Shown: positions 37,170-45,538 of the stretch, piece after piece | Numbering within the stretch: position 1 is the first letter of the stretch | How the letters are laid out: each line of letters starts with the position of its first letter | DNA from: a bacterium | GTDB taxonomy: Bacteria; Krumholzibacteriota; Krumholzibacteriia; LZORAL124-64-63 | Direction: 5' to 3' | NCBI GenBank assembly: GCA_016712675.1 | Contig: JADJQR010000001.1 | Location: 4,216,001 to 4,280,000 of the forward strand | DNA: 64,000 nt | Notes under the pieces: generated by a model | The model's database searches: none | Seen by the model: the letters and a program-made list of their open reading frames with translations, nothing else | Told to the model about the DNA's origin: nothing | Made by a program: the position numbers and the translations under genes

Positions 37170-37838
37170 CTATCGCGACCAGCGCCAGCCGACCTGGACG
37201 CGGGCCGCCCAGGCACTGAAACGCTCGCGTTCCTGGACGATCTCGTCGCCGCGGCGATGGGCCGTGTCCAGCGCGAAGCTGGACCAGTCGGCCTGGACCG
37301 TGGTGACCAGGCCGCGGCCGAGGTCGCGCTGGATCTCGGCCACCAGGCCGACGCACCATTCGTCGATGTCCGCGAAGACGACTTCCACCGGCGCGCCCTG
37401 GCCGGTGTCCACCACCAGCGATCCCGGCTCCCAGCCGGCGTGCAGCCGGCCGGCCTGGCCGCCGAGCCGCAGTTCGCAGCCGAGCGGACGCGCCACGCGC
37501 ACCAGGCCGGTGAGCGAGAGCGCCGACACCGACACCGCCAGCGGCGCCGGGTCGCCCGGCAGGCCCGTGTCCTGCGTCGTCCCGGACCGCCAGCCGCTCA
37601 GGCCCAGGGCGAACGGTCCGCGTCCGGCCAGCACGCGGCCGCCCCACAGCGTCGAGGCGCCCGTGTCCCAGCGGTAGTCGGCCAGGTCCGCATCGAGGGC
37701 GATCCCGCCCAGCGCCGGGCCGGCCTCGAACCAGAGGCCGGTGCGCGCCTCGACGCGCGCGGCCGCCAGCGTGGCCGCCAGCGCCGCCGCGAGCGCCGCC
37801 GCGAGCGACAGGACCGCGTTCCGGGCCGGTGCGCTCAC
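37170..37838 (-). CDS. predicted outer-membrane beta-barrel protein
   Basis: A 222-residue protein with an Ala-rich signal peptide and alternating amphipathic strands (LWFEAGPALGGIALDADL, FALGLSGWRSG). The C-terminus is ARVQVGWRWSR. The GTG start overlaps the stop of the preceding lipoprotein gene (GTGA). No named family recognised; the barrel call rests on pattern alone. Confidence 0.68.
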   Translation of the reverse strand: MSAPARNAVLSLAAALAAALAATLAAARVEARTGLWFEAGPALGGIALDADLADYRWDTGASTLWGGRVLAGRGPFALGLSGWRSGTTQDTGLPGDPAPLAVSVSALSLTGLVRVARPLGCELRLGGQAGRLHAGWEPGSLVVDTGQGAPVEVVFADIDEWCVGLVAEIQRDLGRGLVTTVQADWSSFALDTAHRRGDEIVQERERFSAWAARVQVGWRWSR

Positions 37839-38479
37839 GACGCCGGACTCCCGGCCGTCGGCACCACGCGCAGGGGATAGCCCGTGAACAGGACCTGCGC
37901 GTCCTCGACCCCGAACGGCGTGACGACGAGCGAGTCCCGGCCGGCCGCCAGCTCCACTTCCTCGCCCTCGCCGAGGTACAGCACCAGGAACAGGCTGCGC
38001 AGCGACGCCGAGTCCCCCGCGGCGGCGGTGAGCCCCGCGGGCATCGGCGCCGTGAACGCCAGGTCCAGGTCCTGCACGAGGTGGTCGAAGCCCGTCACCG
38101 CGCGCGTGGCGCGCCCGGCCGAGACGGAGTTGGCGAGGATGTACTCGACCGTCCGCGCGCTCTCGAGCGTGGTCTCCTGCGGGTCCAGCGACACCATCGC
38201 CGGCGCGAGGGTGTCGCTGTAGCGCAGTTCGGCCACGATGAAGCCGGTGCGGATGGCGCGGTAGGTGATGCGGCCGCGCACGCTGACGGCCACGGGCCGG
38301 TCGGCGGGCACCGTCGACTGCGCGCCGGGCGTGGAATCGGTGAACTCCAGCAGCGTCCACCGCTCGTCGAGCGGCGGCTCGCCCAGGCAGCCGGCGGCAG
38401 CCAGCACCAGCGCCGGCATGGCGACGGCCAGCGTCGTCGTCGTGAACCACCGAGACCGGTTTCGCGCGCAGTTCGGCAT
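37835..38479 (-). CDS. putative lipoprotein
   Basis: A 214-residue protein with a lipobox (LVLAAAGC) near residue 31 and a beta-rich body containing VAVSVRGRITYRAIRTGF. Function unknown. It is coupled to the beta-barrel gene by a GTGA overlap and starts 10 bases after the NHL-repeat gene, so it belongs to the same operon. Confidence 0.75.
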   Translation of the reverse strand: MPNCARNRSRWFTTTTLAVAMPALVLAAAGCLGEPPLDERWTLLEFTDSTPGAQSTVPADRPVAVSVRGRITYRAIRTGFIVAELRYSDTLAPAMVSLDPQETTLESARTVEYILANSVSAGRATRAVTGFDHLVQDLDLAFTAPMPAGLTAAAGDSASLRSLFLVLYLGEGEEVELAAGRDSLVVTPFGVEDAQVLFTGYPLRVVPTAGSPAS

Positions 38480-38489
38480 CGCGGACTCC

Positions 38490-40133
38490 CTACTTCACCA
38501 GGACCATCTTGCCGGTGAGCCGGCGGTCGCCGTGCTCCAGCCGGTAGAGGTAGACGCCGGCGCCGACCGGCGCGCCCGCGTCGTCGCGCCCATCCCAGGT
38601 CGCCTCGTGCCGGCCGGCCGCCAGCGGGCCACGGCCCAGCTGGCGCACCAGGCGGCCCCGCGGGTCGTAGACGTTCAACTGGTGCTCGCCGGTCGCCCCG
38701 GCCGGGATCGTGAAGGCGATCGTCGTGGTGGGATTGAACGGGTTCGGGGCATTCCCCAGCAGCGCCAGCTGCGCCGGCACCTGGCCCGTGCCACCGGCCG
38801 CGAGATCGGCCTCGAGCGCCAGCTGCACGGCGCCGCCGTCGGCGTAGGTCGAGGTCGCGGTCAGCCGCAGCCGGTAGCGGCCCGCCGGCCATCCGGCCTG
38901 GTCGCCGGCCTCGGGCAACGCCACGACTTGACGACCGGCCGCCAGCACGCCGACCGCCTGGCGCCCGACCACGGTGCCACTGGCGGGGTCGACGATCTCG
39001 ACCGTCACGTCGGCGTTGTCGGTCAGCGTCACCTCGACGCCCTCGTTGCCGGCGCGCAGCATGGGCTCGGCCAGCTCGACGCCGAGCCCCAGCAGGCGCA
39101 GGCCCGAATCGTCGCTCCATTCCTCCACGACCACGCCGCGCCCCTCGCCCACGCGCTCGACGCGGCCCGTGCGATGGTCGGTCACCGTCACGAACGGCAC
39201 GTGGAAGGCGCGCGGCCGGGTCACGCCGTCGGCCAGGCGGGCCACGGGCTCCAGGCGCGCGTTGTACTTCACCACGGCGCCGGCGCCGGCCGCCGCGGCG
39301 TAGAGGTTGCCCCAGCGATCGGTGTCCAGCGACCCGATGGCGCCCAGCTCGTGGGCGCGCTCGCCCACCCAGGCCAGGCCGTTGCCGTCGTCGCGCAGGT
39401 GGACAAGGCGCCCGTTGTGCGCGTCCGCCACGTAGACGTCGTCGGTGGCCGCGCTGCCGTCGCGACCCACCGCCAGCGCCAGCGGGCCGGCGAAGCGGCC
39501 GATGCCGCTGCCCAGCCCGCCGACCGAGCCCGTCCGCGTCGCCCGGCCGCCGGCCAGCGAGAAGCGCACGACCTCGTTGCGGCCGGTGTCGGCGACATAG
39601 AGGCGGTCATCGGCGTCGTCCAGCGGCGTGCCGCCGTCCGAGCAGGCGACGTCCCACGGCGCGCTCAGCCCGTCGATGCTCGCCAGCGGCTCCAGCTTCA
39701 GCTCGTCGAATTCGGTCACGGCGCGGAAGACCAGCACGCGGTCGTTGCCCGTGTCCGCCACGAAGACGCGGTCGTGGCCGTCCGTCGCCAGCCCACGCGG
39801 TTCCCGCAGCGACCCGAAGGTCGAGCCGGCGCCGTCGTAGGCCGCCAGGTCACGGCCGGCCTCGCCCAGCACGAGGCGGTTCCAGGCCGGGTCGGACACC
39901 ACCTGGAAGTACCGGGACTCCAGGTACGGGAAGCGGTCGTGGATGTCCACGTGGCCCACCACGACGGTGGCCCACGGGGACCCGAACAGGTCGCGATCGA
40001 CGAGACTGCGGGTCGCGCCGCGGGTCAGGGCGTCGACGCCGGCGTCGACCAGGTACGGCGTCGGCGCGAACGTCCCCGCCGTCGCGGCCGAGGCCGCCAG
40101 CAGGACGCCGGTGATCGAGAGGCTGCGGAACAT
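38490..40133 (-). CDS. secreted NHL-repeat protein with FlgD-like C-terminal module
   Basis: A 547-residue exported protein. After a signal peptide come NHL beta-propeller repeats (LREPRGLATDGHDRVFVADT, DRLYVADTGRNEVVRF, DDVYVADAHNGRLVHLR). A C-terminal FlgD-like Ig domain follows: NAPNPFNPTTTIAFTIP, YDPRGRLVRQL, TWDGRD, GVYLYRL, ending KMVLVK. In FCB-type bacteria this tail is common on exported or surface proteins. It is the first gene of the envelope-machine operon and could be a surface-exposed part. Confidence 0.85.
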   Translation of the reverse strand: MFRSLSITGVLLAASAATAGTFAPTPYLVDAGVDALTRGATRSLVDRDLFGSPWATVVVGHVDIHDRFPYLESRYFQVVSDPAWNRLVLGEAGRDLAAYDGAGSTFGSLREPRGLATDGHDRVFVADTGNDRVLVFRAVTEFDELKLEPLASIDGLSAPWDVACSDGGTPLDDADDRLYVADTGRNEVVRFSLAGGRATRTGSVGGLGSGIGRFAGPLALAVGRDGSAATDDVYVADAHNGRLVHLRDDGNGLAWVGERAHELGAIGSLDTDRWGNLYAAAAGAGAVVKYNARLEPVARLADGVTRPRAFHVPFVTVTDHRTGRVERVGEGRGVVVEEWSDDSGLRLLGLGVELAEPMLRAGNEGVEVTLTDNADVTVEIVDPASGTVVGRQAVGVLAAGRQVVALPEAGDQAGWPAGRYRLRLTATSTYADGGAVQLALEADLAAGGTGQVPAQLALLGNAPNPFNPTTTIAFTIPAGATGEHQLNVYDPRGRLVRQLGRGPLAAGRHEATWDGRDDAGAPVGAGVYLYRLEHGDRRLTGKMVLVK

Positions 40134-40156
40134 GTCCGTCTCCTTTGCTCGCTGGC

Positions 40157-41311
40157 TCAGAACGAGACCCTCACGCCGGTCTCGTAGATGCTCGCCGTGA
40201 AGTTGTACGAGTTGAAGTAGCGCTCGAAGCCGAGCACCAGCTCGACGTCATCCAGGAAGCGCCACCGGCGCGCGACGGCGGCCGGCGTCCAGGTGATGCG
40301 ACCGCCGAACAGGTGGGCGCCGAAGTCGCCCAGGCGGTAGTCGCCGGTGCGGAAGCCGTCGATGCCGTCGACCGCCGCGTAGTCGTCGCTGTAGAACCAG
40401 GCCGAGGATTGCGTGTAGTAGCGGTAGCGATAGGCGACCACCAGTTCGTCCGTCACGTACTGCGACAGGCGCAGGCCCCACGTCGACGAGCCAACGTCCC
40501 AGTCGTCGCCGTACAGGCGGAAGTCCGCCTTGAGGCTCGAGCGGTTGCCAAGCCAGCGCGTGGCGCGCACGAACAGGTCGCGGCGCAGCCGCTCGTCGGG
40601 GTGCCGCTCCCGCACGATGGCCCCGCCCGCATGCACGCTGCGGTACGGGTCGTGCTGCTGCCCGGAGACACGGTCGAACTCGACGCCGACGCGCAGCGTC
40701 GTCCGCGGGTCCAGGATCCGTGTCGCCACGATGCTGCCGTGGAGCGTGTTGCGGTCGGCCGCCGCGGCAGTGGCGCCATCATCGGCCAGCGGCTCGATGC
40801 GGTCCCACCCGTAGCTGAGTCCCGCCGCCAGGTTCAGGTTGTCGTGCTGGAGATCGCGATCCCACCCGAGCGACACCATCTGCGCGAAGTAGTCGCTCTC
40901 GTTCGAGACGTAGTAGCCGCCGCGCACGTCCTTCCAGGCCACCGAGCCGTGGAGGGCGTCGCGCGTCTTGACGTAGTCCTCGTAGGGCTGGTCGGCGTCG
41001 GCGATGGGGCGGCTGGCGGTCGTGATGGCGTCGACGGCCTCGGCGCTTCCGCGCGGGGCATCGATGGCCGGGATGATGACGATGTCGTGCGACCATTCCA
41101 GGTTCGCCGCGAAGCCCGGCCGCGTGGCCAGTCCGTAGTCGACGAACATCGACACGACGTCGACGCCGTTGACGTCCGAGAAGAAGTGGACAACGCAGCC
41201 CGCCGATTCGTCGTCGGGAGTCGGCAGGGCGCGCGCCGGGGCGGCCGGCAGGCCGAGCCCGACGGCCACCGCGGCAGCCAGCGTCACCCCGTTGTTCACT
41301 TGCAGGCGCAT
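40157..41311 (-). CDS. DUF3570 family outer-membrane protein
   Basis: A 384-residue protein with a signal peptide (LPAAPARAL). Many alternating strands follow, with the C-terminus NSYNFTASIYETGVRVSF, a barrel-type ending with terminal Phe. It matches the DUF3570 pattern and its usual partner DUF4266, whose gene overlaps its start by 16 bases. It is probably the outer-membrane element of the TlpA-DUF4266-DUF3570 module. Function unknown. Confidence 0.83.
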   Translation of the reverse strand: MRLQVNNGVTLAAAVAVGLGLPAAPARALPTPDDESAGCVVHFFSDVNGVDVVSMFVDYGLATRPGFAANLEWSHDIVIIPAIDAPRGSAEAVDAITTASRPIADADQPYEDYVKTRDALHGSVAWKDVRGGYYVSNESDYFAQMVSLGWDRDLQHDNLNLAAGLSYGWDRIEPLADDGATAAAADRNTLHGSIVATRILDPRTTLRVGVEFDRVSGQQHDPYRSVHAGGAIVRERHPDERLRRDLFVRATRWLGNRSSLKADFRLYGDDWDVGSSTWGLRLSQYVTDELVVAYRYRYYTQSSAWFYSDDYAAVDGIDGFRTGDYRLGDFGAHLFGGRITWTPAAVARRWRFLDDVELVLGFERYFNSYNFTASIYETGVRVSF

Positions 41312-41532
41312 CCGCCCCCCGCTCCGCCGACGCCCCCGGTCGAGCCCTCGCGGGCGTCGAGCCATTTCAGTTCGCGCATGGCCGCGCCGGTGTCGGCCTC
41401 CGGCACCATGATCCGGTCGGCGAGGTGCTCCATCTCATACGGACGCACCGTCGCGCAGCCCGACGCGGCCAGGCTCAGCAGGACGGCCGTGCCCAGGCGT
41501 GCGACGCGGCCGGTGGCCCGGCGCGCGTTCAC
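41296..41532 (-). CDS. DUF4266 small lipoprotein with C-terminal CXC
   Basis: A 78-residue protein with a lipobox (LAASGC, C26), a short helical body (EHLADRIMVPEADTGAAMRE) and a Gly-rich tail ending GGAGGGCACK. The tail with two Cys is a conserved trait of DUF4266 and looks like a metal site or a site for thiol or cofactor modification. The GTG start overlaps the stop of the TlpA gene (GTGA), and its own end overlaps DUF3570, so all three are coupled. Its role is unknown. Confidence 0.83.
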   Translation of the reverse strand: MNARRATGRVARLGTAVLLSLAASGCATVRPYEMEHLADRIMVPEADTGAAMRELKWLDAREGSTGGVGGAGGGCACK

Positions 41533-42062
41533 AGCCCGGCCCTCTCGACGCGCCGCGCCAGCAGCTGCTCCACGGTCCGGCGCAGCCGGTCCAGTTCGCG
41601 CTCGTCGCTGCCCTGCACCTCGAGCACCACGACGCCCCCGCGGTCGAGCACATAGGTCGTGGGCACCGCCGGCAGGTCCAGTTCGCGCGCCAGACCGTCC
41701 GGTCCGTCGTGCAGGATGGTCAGGCCCAGGTCCTCGTCGGCCGCGAAGCGCCGGGCCCGCTCGCGGTCGCGGTCCAGCGACACGGCGACCACGCGGGCCC
41801 CGCGCGGCAGCCATGCCTCGTTCCAGTCATCGAGCTTCGCCAGCTCGCTGCGGCAGGGAGCGCACCAGGTGGCCCAGAAGTTCACCACCAGGACCTCCCC
41901 GTCCCACGAGGCCAGCGTCGCGGGCACACCCTCGACCGTCGTCAGCGCGCGGGCCCGCAGGCGCGCCCCGCGATCGTCGGCCGCCGCGTCGTCGACCAGC
42001 GCCCCACCGAGGCCCGCGGCCAGGAACGCGCCGGCCATTGCCAGGAATGACGACCTCACCAT
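41529..42062 (-). CDS. TlpA-like periplasmic thioredoxin
   Basis: A 177-residue exported thiol-disulfide oxidoreductase with an N-terminal signal/anchor. The active site is WATWCAPC (C67, C70) in VVNFWATWCAPCRSELAKLD, and the cis-Pro lies in LPAVPTTYVL. It probably keeps periplasmic Cys residues reduced, for example the haem-binding CXXCH sites of the upstream lipoprotein or the CXC of DUF4266. The ATG at 42062 has AAGGCGG upstream. It lies 11 bases after the dihaem lipoprotein gene. Confidence 0.92.
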   Translation of the reverse strand: MVRSSFLAMAGAFLAAGLGGALVDDAAADDRGARLRARALTTVEGVPATLASWDGEVLVVNFWATWCAPCRSELAKLDDWNEAWLPRGARVVAVSLDRDRERARRFAADEDLGLTILHDGPDGLARELDLPAVPTTYVLDRGGVVVLEVQGSDERELDRLRRTVEQLLARRVERAGL

Positions 42063-42073
42063 GGCGAACCGCC

Positions 42074-44104
42074 TTACCGGTACTGGGCGCCGAGCAGCAC
42101 CCACAGGTTGAACGTTTCCTTTTCTTCCTCGCTGAGCGGATCGGCCTGCGGGTGCGGTCCCTGGCTGGCGGCCTCGCCCACGCCCAGCACGTAGTCGATC
42201 AGGATCGAGCGGCGGGGGAACACGGGCTCGACGACCTGCCGATCGGACGTCTCCGACTCGCCGGACAGGTTGATGTAGGCGCGCGGGAAGACCAGCCGCA
42301 TGCGACCGGTCGTGTCGGGCACGGCCGTCAGGTCCAGGCGCGCGGGCGCCGGGATGGTGTCGATCACCGTCGACCACAGGCCGCCCAGCAGCAGCGTGTC
42401 ACGCTCCGCGTAGGACTCGTGGTGGCACGATGCGCACTTGGCCTCGACGATCGGGGCGATGTGATCGCGGTAGTTGATCTGCCGGTAGCCCGAGGCCGGC
42501 CCGGTCAGGTCGGTCGGCTCCTGCGTGAGCGCGTACGGATTCGGGTTCGTGATCGAGGCCGGGCCCGAGCCGCGCGGCTGGTGGCAGCCGACGCACGTGC
42601 GCTCCTCGACACCGCGCTGCGCGTAGAGCCAGGTGCGCTTGGACACGAAGCCCCGCCCCAGTTCGTCGAGCGTGGCGAAGGTGAACGGCACGCCGGCCGG
42701 GACCTTGAAGCTGAACGAGCCGTCGGGGTGGACGGGCGCGTAGCCGATCAGGGCGCGGCGCTCGAACTCGTTCGCCGAGTAGTCGATCGGCTCGCCTGCC
42801 ACCGTCGGCAGGCCGGCGATGACGGCCAGGCGGTCGATGGCGTCGCGGCCCTTGACCGGCACCTCCTGCCCGTCGACCGTGGAACGGTTGTACACGTCCG
42901 CGCCGCTGAACACGCCCCAGGCCACGCTGTCGTCGCCGACCTTGGCCTGGACCGGAGGCGCGGCGCGCGGCGCCAGCAGCTGCGCATCGTATTCGTTCAT
43001 CTGCGGGTCGTTGTAGAGGAAGGTCAGGTCGTCGATCGAGATCGTGGCCGGGCTGGCGTCGGTGCCGGCGCCCTCCTGGCTCAGGTGGAACGTGTACAGG
43101 CCGTAATCGACCTGGTCGTCCTCGGCGGCTGGCAGCGTGTACGACACGACGTACTGGCCGGCGCCCAGCGCGTTCGGGTACTTGAAGGCGCCGTAGGCCC
43201 AGGGCGCGCCGTCGGTGTTGACCTGGGGCGTGAGGCGGTTCCAGTTGTGGTCGTGGTCGTGGTCGGCCGGATCGGCCGGACCGGCCTCCAGCTTCAGCAC
43301 GGCGATCGGGCCGGCGTCCTCGTTCACCATCGTCGATTCGATGGCGATGATGCGGCCGTCGGGAGTCGGCTGCGGATGGAAGAAGTTGCGGTCGTGCGGG
43401 CCGAACTCGTGGAACGGGCGCGAGCCGTCCTGCCCGCAGAAGAACAGCGGGAAGCGGTTGAACGTGCCGAAGTGCTCCCAGCGCGTGTAGATGACGCGGC
43501 CATCCGGCATGAGCGTGGGGTCGAAGTCGTCGCTCATGTTGAAGCTGACCTGCGTGATGCCGCTGCCGTCGGCGTTGCAGGTGTAGAGGTTCTCCGACGG
43601 CGAGTGGTTGTACTCGTCCATGAAGCCGGCCCGGCTGCTGGTGAACATGACCGAGCCGTCGGGCAGGTAGAGCGGGTCGAAGTCGTGGCCGCCGCCGGCG
43701 GTGACCTGCCGCAGCCCGGCGCCGTCGGCACCGATCTCCCAGATGTTCCGGTTCGACTGCCCCGGTGCGCGCATCGAGAAGAGGATGCGCTTGCCGTCGA
43801 ACGACACGCAGGGGTCGCTCACGCTGGCACCCGCGAAGGCGGTCAAGGGGGTGACGATGCCGTCCGGCGCGATCGGCACCAGCTTGTAGAGGTTGCCCTC
43901 GGCCCAGCTGCGGTTGAGCGTCTCCTCGCCCTCGGTCTTGACGAAGACCAGGCCGTGCGTCGTCTCGGCCTGGACGATGACGTCATCGGGCGCGCTGCGG
44001 CGGCAGCCACCGGCCGCCAGGGCCGAGACGGCTGCCGCCGCGGCGACGACTTCCCTGGCCCGGCGTCCCCCGCGAGCGAATCGGTTGCGCTGGTTGCGAT
44101 TCAT
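42074..44104 (-). CDS. hydrazine-synthase-alpha-like dihaem lipoprotein
   Basis: A 676-residue lipoprotein (C34 in LAAGGC). The N-terminal half is a TolB/WD-like propeller with repeated DGKRILFSM and LPDGSVMFTSSRAG motifs; the wider sequence resembles the middle domain of hydrazine synthase alpha subunit and its large family of uncharacterised relatives. The C-terminal part has two haem c sites: C504-VGC-H508 and C557-ASC-H561, the second in HIAPIVEAKCASCHHES. Real hydrazine synthesis is unlikely without the beta/gamma subunits. It is probably a periplasmic electron-transfer or oxidoreductase protein. Confidence 0.82.
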   Translation of the reverse strand: MNRNQRNRFARGGRRAREVVAAAAAVSALAAGGCRRSAPDDVIVQAETTHGLVFVKTEGEETLNRSWAEGNLYKLVPIAPDGIVTPLTAFAGASVSDPCVSFDGKRILFSMRAPGQSNRNIWEIGADGAGLRQVTAGGGHDFDPLYLPDGSVMFTSSRAGFMDEYNHSPSENLYTCNADGSGITQVSFNMSDDFDPTLMPDGRVIYTRWEHFGTFNRFPLFFCGQDGSRPFHEFGPHDRNFFHPQPTPDGRIIAIESTMVNEDAGPIAVLKLEAGPADPADHDHDHNWNRLTPQVNTDGAPWAYGAFKYPNALGAGQYVVSYTLPAAEDDQVDYGLYTFHLSQEGAGTDASPATISIDDLTFLYNDPQMNEYDAQLLAPRAAPPVQAKVGDDSVAWGVFSGADVYNRSTVDGQEVPVKGRDAIDRLAVIAGLPTVAGEPIDYSANEFERRALIGYAPVHPDGSFSFKVPAGVPFTFATLDELGRGFVSKRTWLYAQRGVEERTCVGCHQPRGSGPASITNPNPYALTQEPTDLTGPASGYRQINYRDHIAPIVEAKCASCHHESYAERDTLLLGGLWSTVIDTIPAPARLDLTAVPDTTGRMRLVFPRAYINLSGESETSDRQVVEPVFPRRSILIDYVLGVGEAASQGPHPQADPLSEEEKETFNLWVLLGAQYR

Positions 44105-44166
44105 GCTGCACTCCCTGGCGATGGCCCGGCGACCGCAGGGCGGCGCCGCAGCCGACGAATTCCCGT

Positions 44167-44772
44167 TCAGCCGCCCAGTTTCCGGTAGAAGACGATGCCG
44201 GCCGTGTACTCGCGATAGGTATAGGTCGCTGTGCCCTCGCGGCCGGCCTCCTGGCCGAACACGGTGGCCGCGCGCATTTCGCCGCGCAGCGCGACGTCGT
44301 CGCGCAGATAGAACTCGAGGCCGCCACCGAGGGTGACGGCGTTCTTGGTCACGGGGTCGGCCTCGAGGGCCTGGCCCGGATAGACCGTCATCATCCCGTA
44401 GCCGGCCGACAGGTAGGGCTGCAGGCGCCACGGCAGGGGCTTGCGCACGACGGCATTGAACGTGTGCAGCAGCGCCTGCAGCGACGACGTGGGGTTGTGG
44501 CCCAGGGCCACCTCCCACCCCAGCCAGGCGTTCGGGTTGTAGGCCAGGCGCAGCGCGAAGAGGTCCTCGTCACCCAGCCGTCCGAGGCCGGGGCTGAAGG
44601 CGAACGCGCGCTGGAACTGGCGCGGTCCGGGGCTGACGCGCAGACCGGCGTCCTTGAGCTCCGGCACCAGCCATTGCCGACCGGCCGCGACGGGCGCCTC
44701 GGCCCGCGCGGACGACGCGACGCCCAGCAGCAGCGCGCAACGGATCGCGAACGTGCGGACGCGGCGGCTCAT
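44167..44772 (-). CDS. outer-membrane beta-barrel domain protein
   Basis: A 201-residue protein with a signal peptide (VASSARA). Eight or so alternating strands follow, with motifs QPYLSAGYGMMTV, LGGGLEFYLRDDVALRGEMR and YTAGIVFYRK, typical of small OmpA-like barrels. The ATG overlaps the stop of the cytochrome-like gene by 4 bases (ATGA). It probably forms the outer-membrane end of the redox cluster. Confidence 0.8.
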   Translation of the reverse strand: MSRRVRTFAIRCALLLGVASSARAEAPVAAGRQWLVPELKDAGLRVSPGPRQFQRAFAFSPGLGRLGDEDLFALRLAYNPNAWLGWEVALGHNPTSSLQALLHTFNAVVRKPLPWRLQPYLSAGYGMMTVYPGQALEADPVTKNAVTLGGGLEFYLRDDVALRGEMRAATVFGQEAGREGTATYTYREYTAGIVFYRKLGG

Positions 44773-45254
44773 TCGCGCACCCCCGCGGCGATCCAGGCGA
44801 GGATGGCCTGGTAGTCGGGATCGGCAGTGGACGCGAAGATGCCGCCCGTGCCGTCGGCGGCATGCGGGGTGCCGCCGGCCGTGACCGCCAGCGGCTTGCG
44901 CAGGAGCGGACTGGCGGCCGGGTCTTCGCCGTCGGCCTGCCAGCCGGCCTGCACGAAGTCGAAGGCCAGTTCCTTCTCGCCGGCCGGCGAGAGCGCGAAG
45001 GTGCCGCGGATGCCGCCGCCGTGGCACTCGATGGTGTCGCAACCGCGCGCGCCGAGGACCGGTGCCACGGTCGCGGCGAACATGGCCTCGTCCCAGGTCC
45101 AGGCCGTGCCGCCCGCCGGCGGCGGGGGCGTGACGGGATTGGCGGACCGGCAGCCGGCCACCAGCGCCAGGGCCGCCGGCAGCAGGCAGCGGGCACCGCA
45201 CCAGGCGCGCCGGCCGAAGGTCGTTGCCCGCCTGTCCCGAAGCGCCAGCTGCAT
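44769..45254 (-). CDS. cytochrome-like lipoprotein with CX4CH haem motif
   Basis: A 161-residue lipoprotein (C35 in LVAGC). TVAPVLGARGCDTIECHGG places C72 and C77-H78 in a CX4CH spacing rather than the normal CXXCH. The context (F-x-x-xVAPVL before, and AILAWIAAGVRE at the end) is that of small planctomycete-type cytochrome c domains, so haem binding is likely. The ATG follows GAGGGAGACGGC. It is first in the redox operon. Confidence 0.75.
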   Translation of the reverse strand: MQLALRDRRATTFGRRAWCGARCLLPAALALVAGCRSANPVTPPPPAGGTAWTWDEAMFAATVAPVLGARGCDTIECHGGGIRGTFALSPAGEKELAFDFVQAGWQADGEDPAASPLLRKPLAVTAGGTPHAADGTGGIFASTADPDYQAILAWIAAGVRE

Positions 45255-45414
45255 GCCGTCTCCCTCGCGTTGCCGCCGCGCGTGGGTTCGCGCGGAGATC
45301 CCATATCGGATGCTTTTTGCCCTCTATTGAGCCTTCATCACCGCGCCTTGCCCGGGACGGCTTCTGTCCCATGGCGGCGCCGGGTGGCCTATCGCGCCGG
45401 AAAGGGCTCAATCA

Positions 45415-45426
45415 CAACATGTTACG
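45415..45426. promoter_or_regulatory. candidate operator upstream of the dihaem lipoprotein operon
   Basis: CAACATGTTACG, the exact reverse complement of CGTAACATGTTG in front of the hydrogenase operon (5811-5822). It lies in the 284-base gap 45255-45538, about 160 bases before the cytochrome-like gene. AACATGTT is a perfect palindrome, so orientation need not matter. The rest of this gap shows no gene. Confidence 0.3.
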
Positions 45427-45538
45427 AATCGCAGGCAGGAAGACACTGCAACCGGCGTGCCGTGATCCGGGGCCAGCGGTGAAGGGAGGCGGGCGCGATG
45501 GCGCCGAGGATCGGGAGCCGGCAGACGGGGGAAGGCGG

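Noticed and set aside
42074-44104. A true hydrazine synthase (anammox)
   Set aside because: Only an alpha-like subunit is present; beta/gamma subunits, hydrazine dehydrogenase and other anammox genes are absent from the window.
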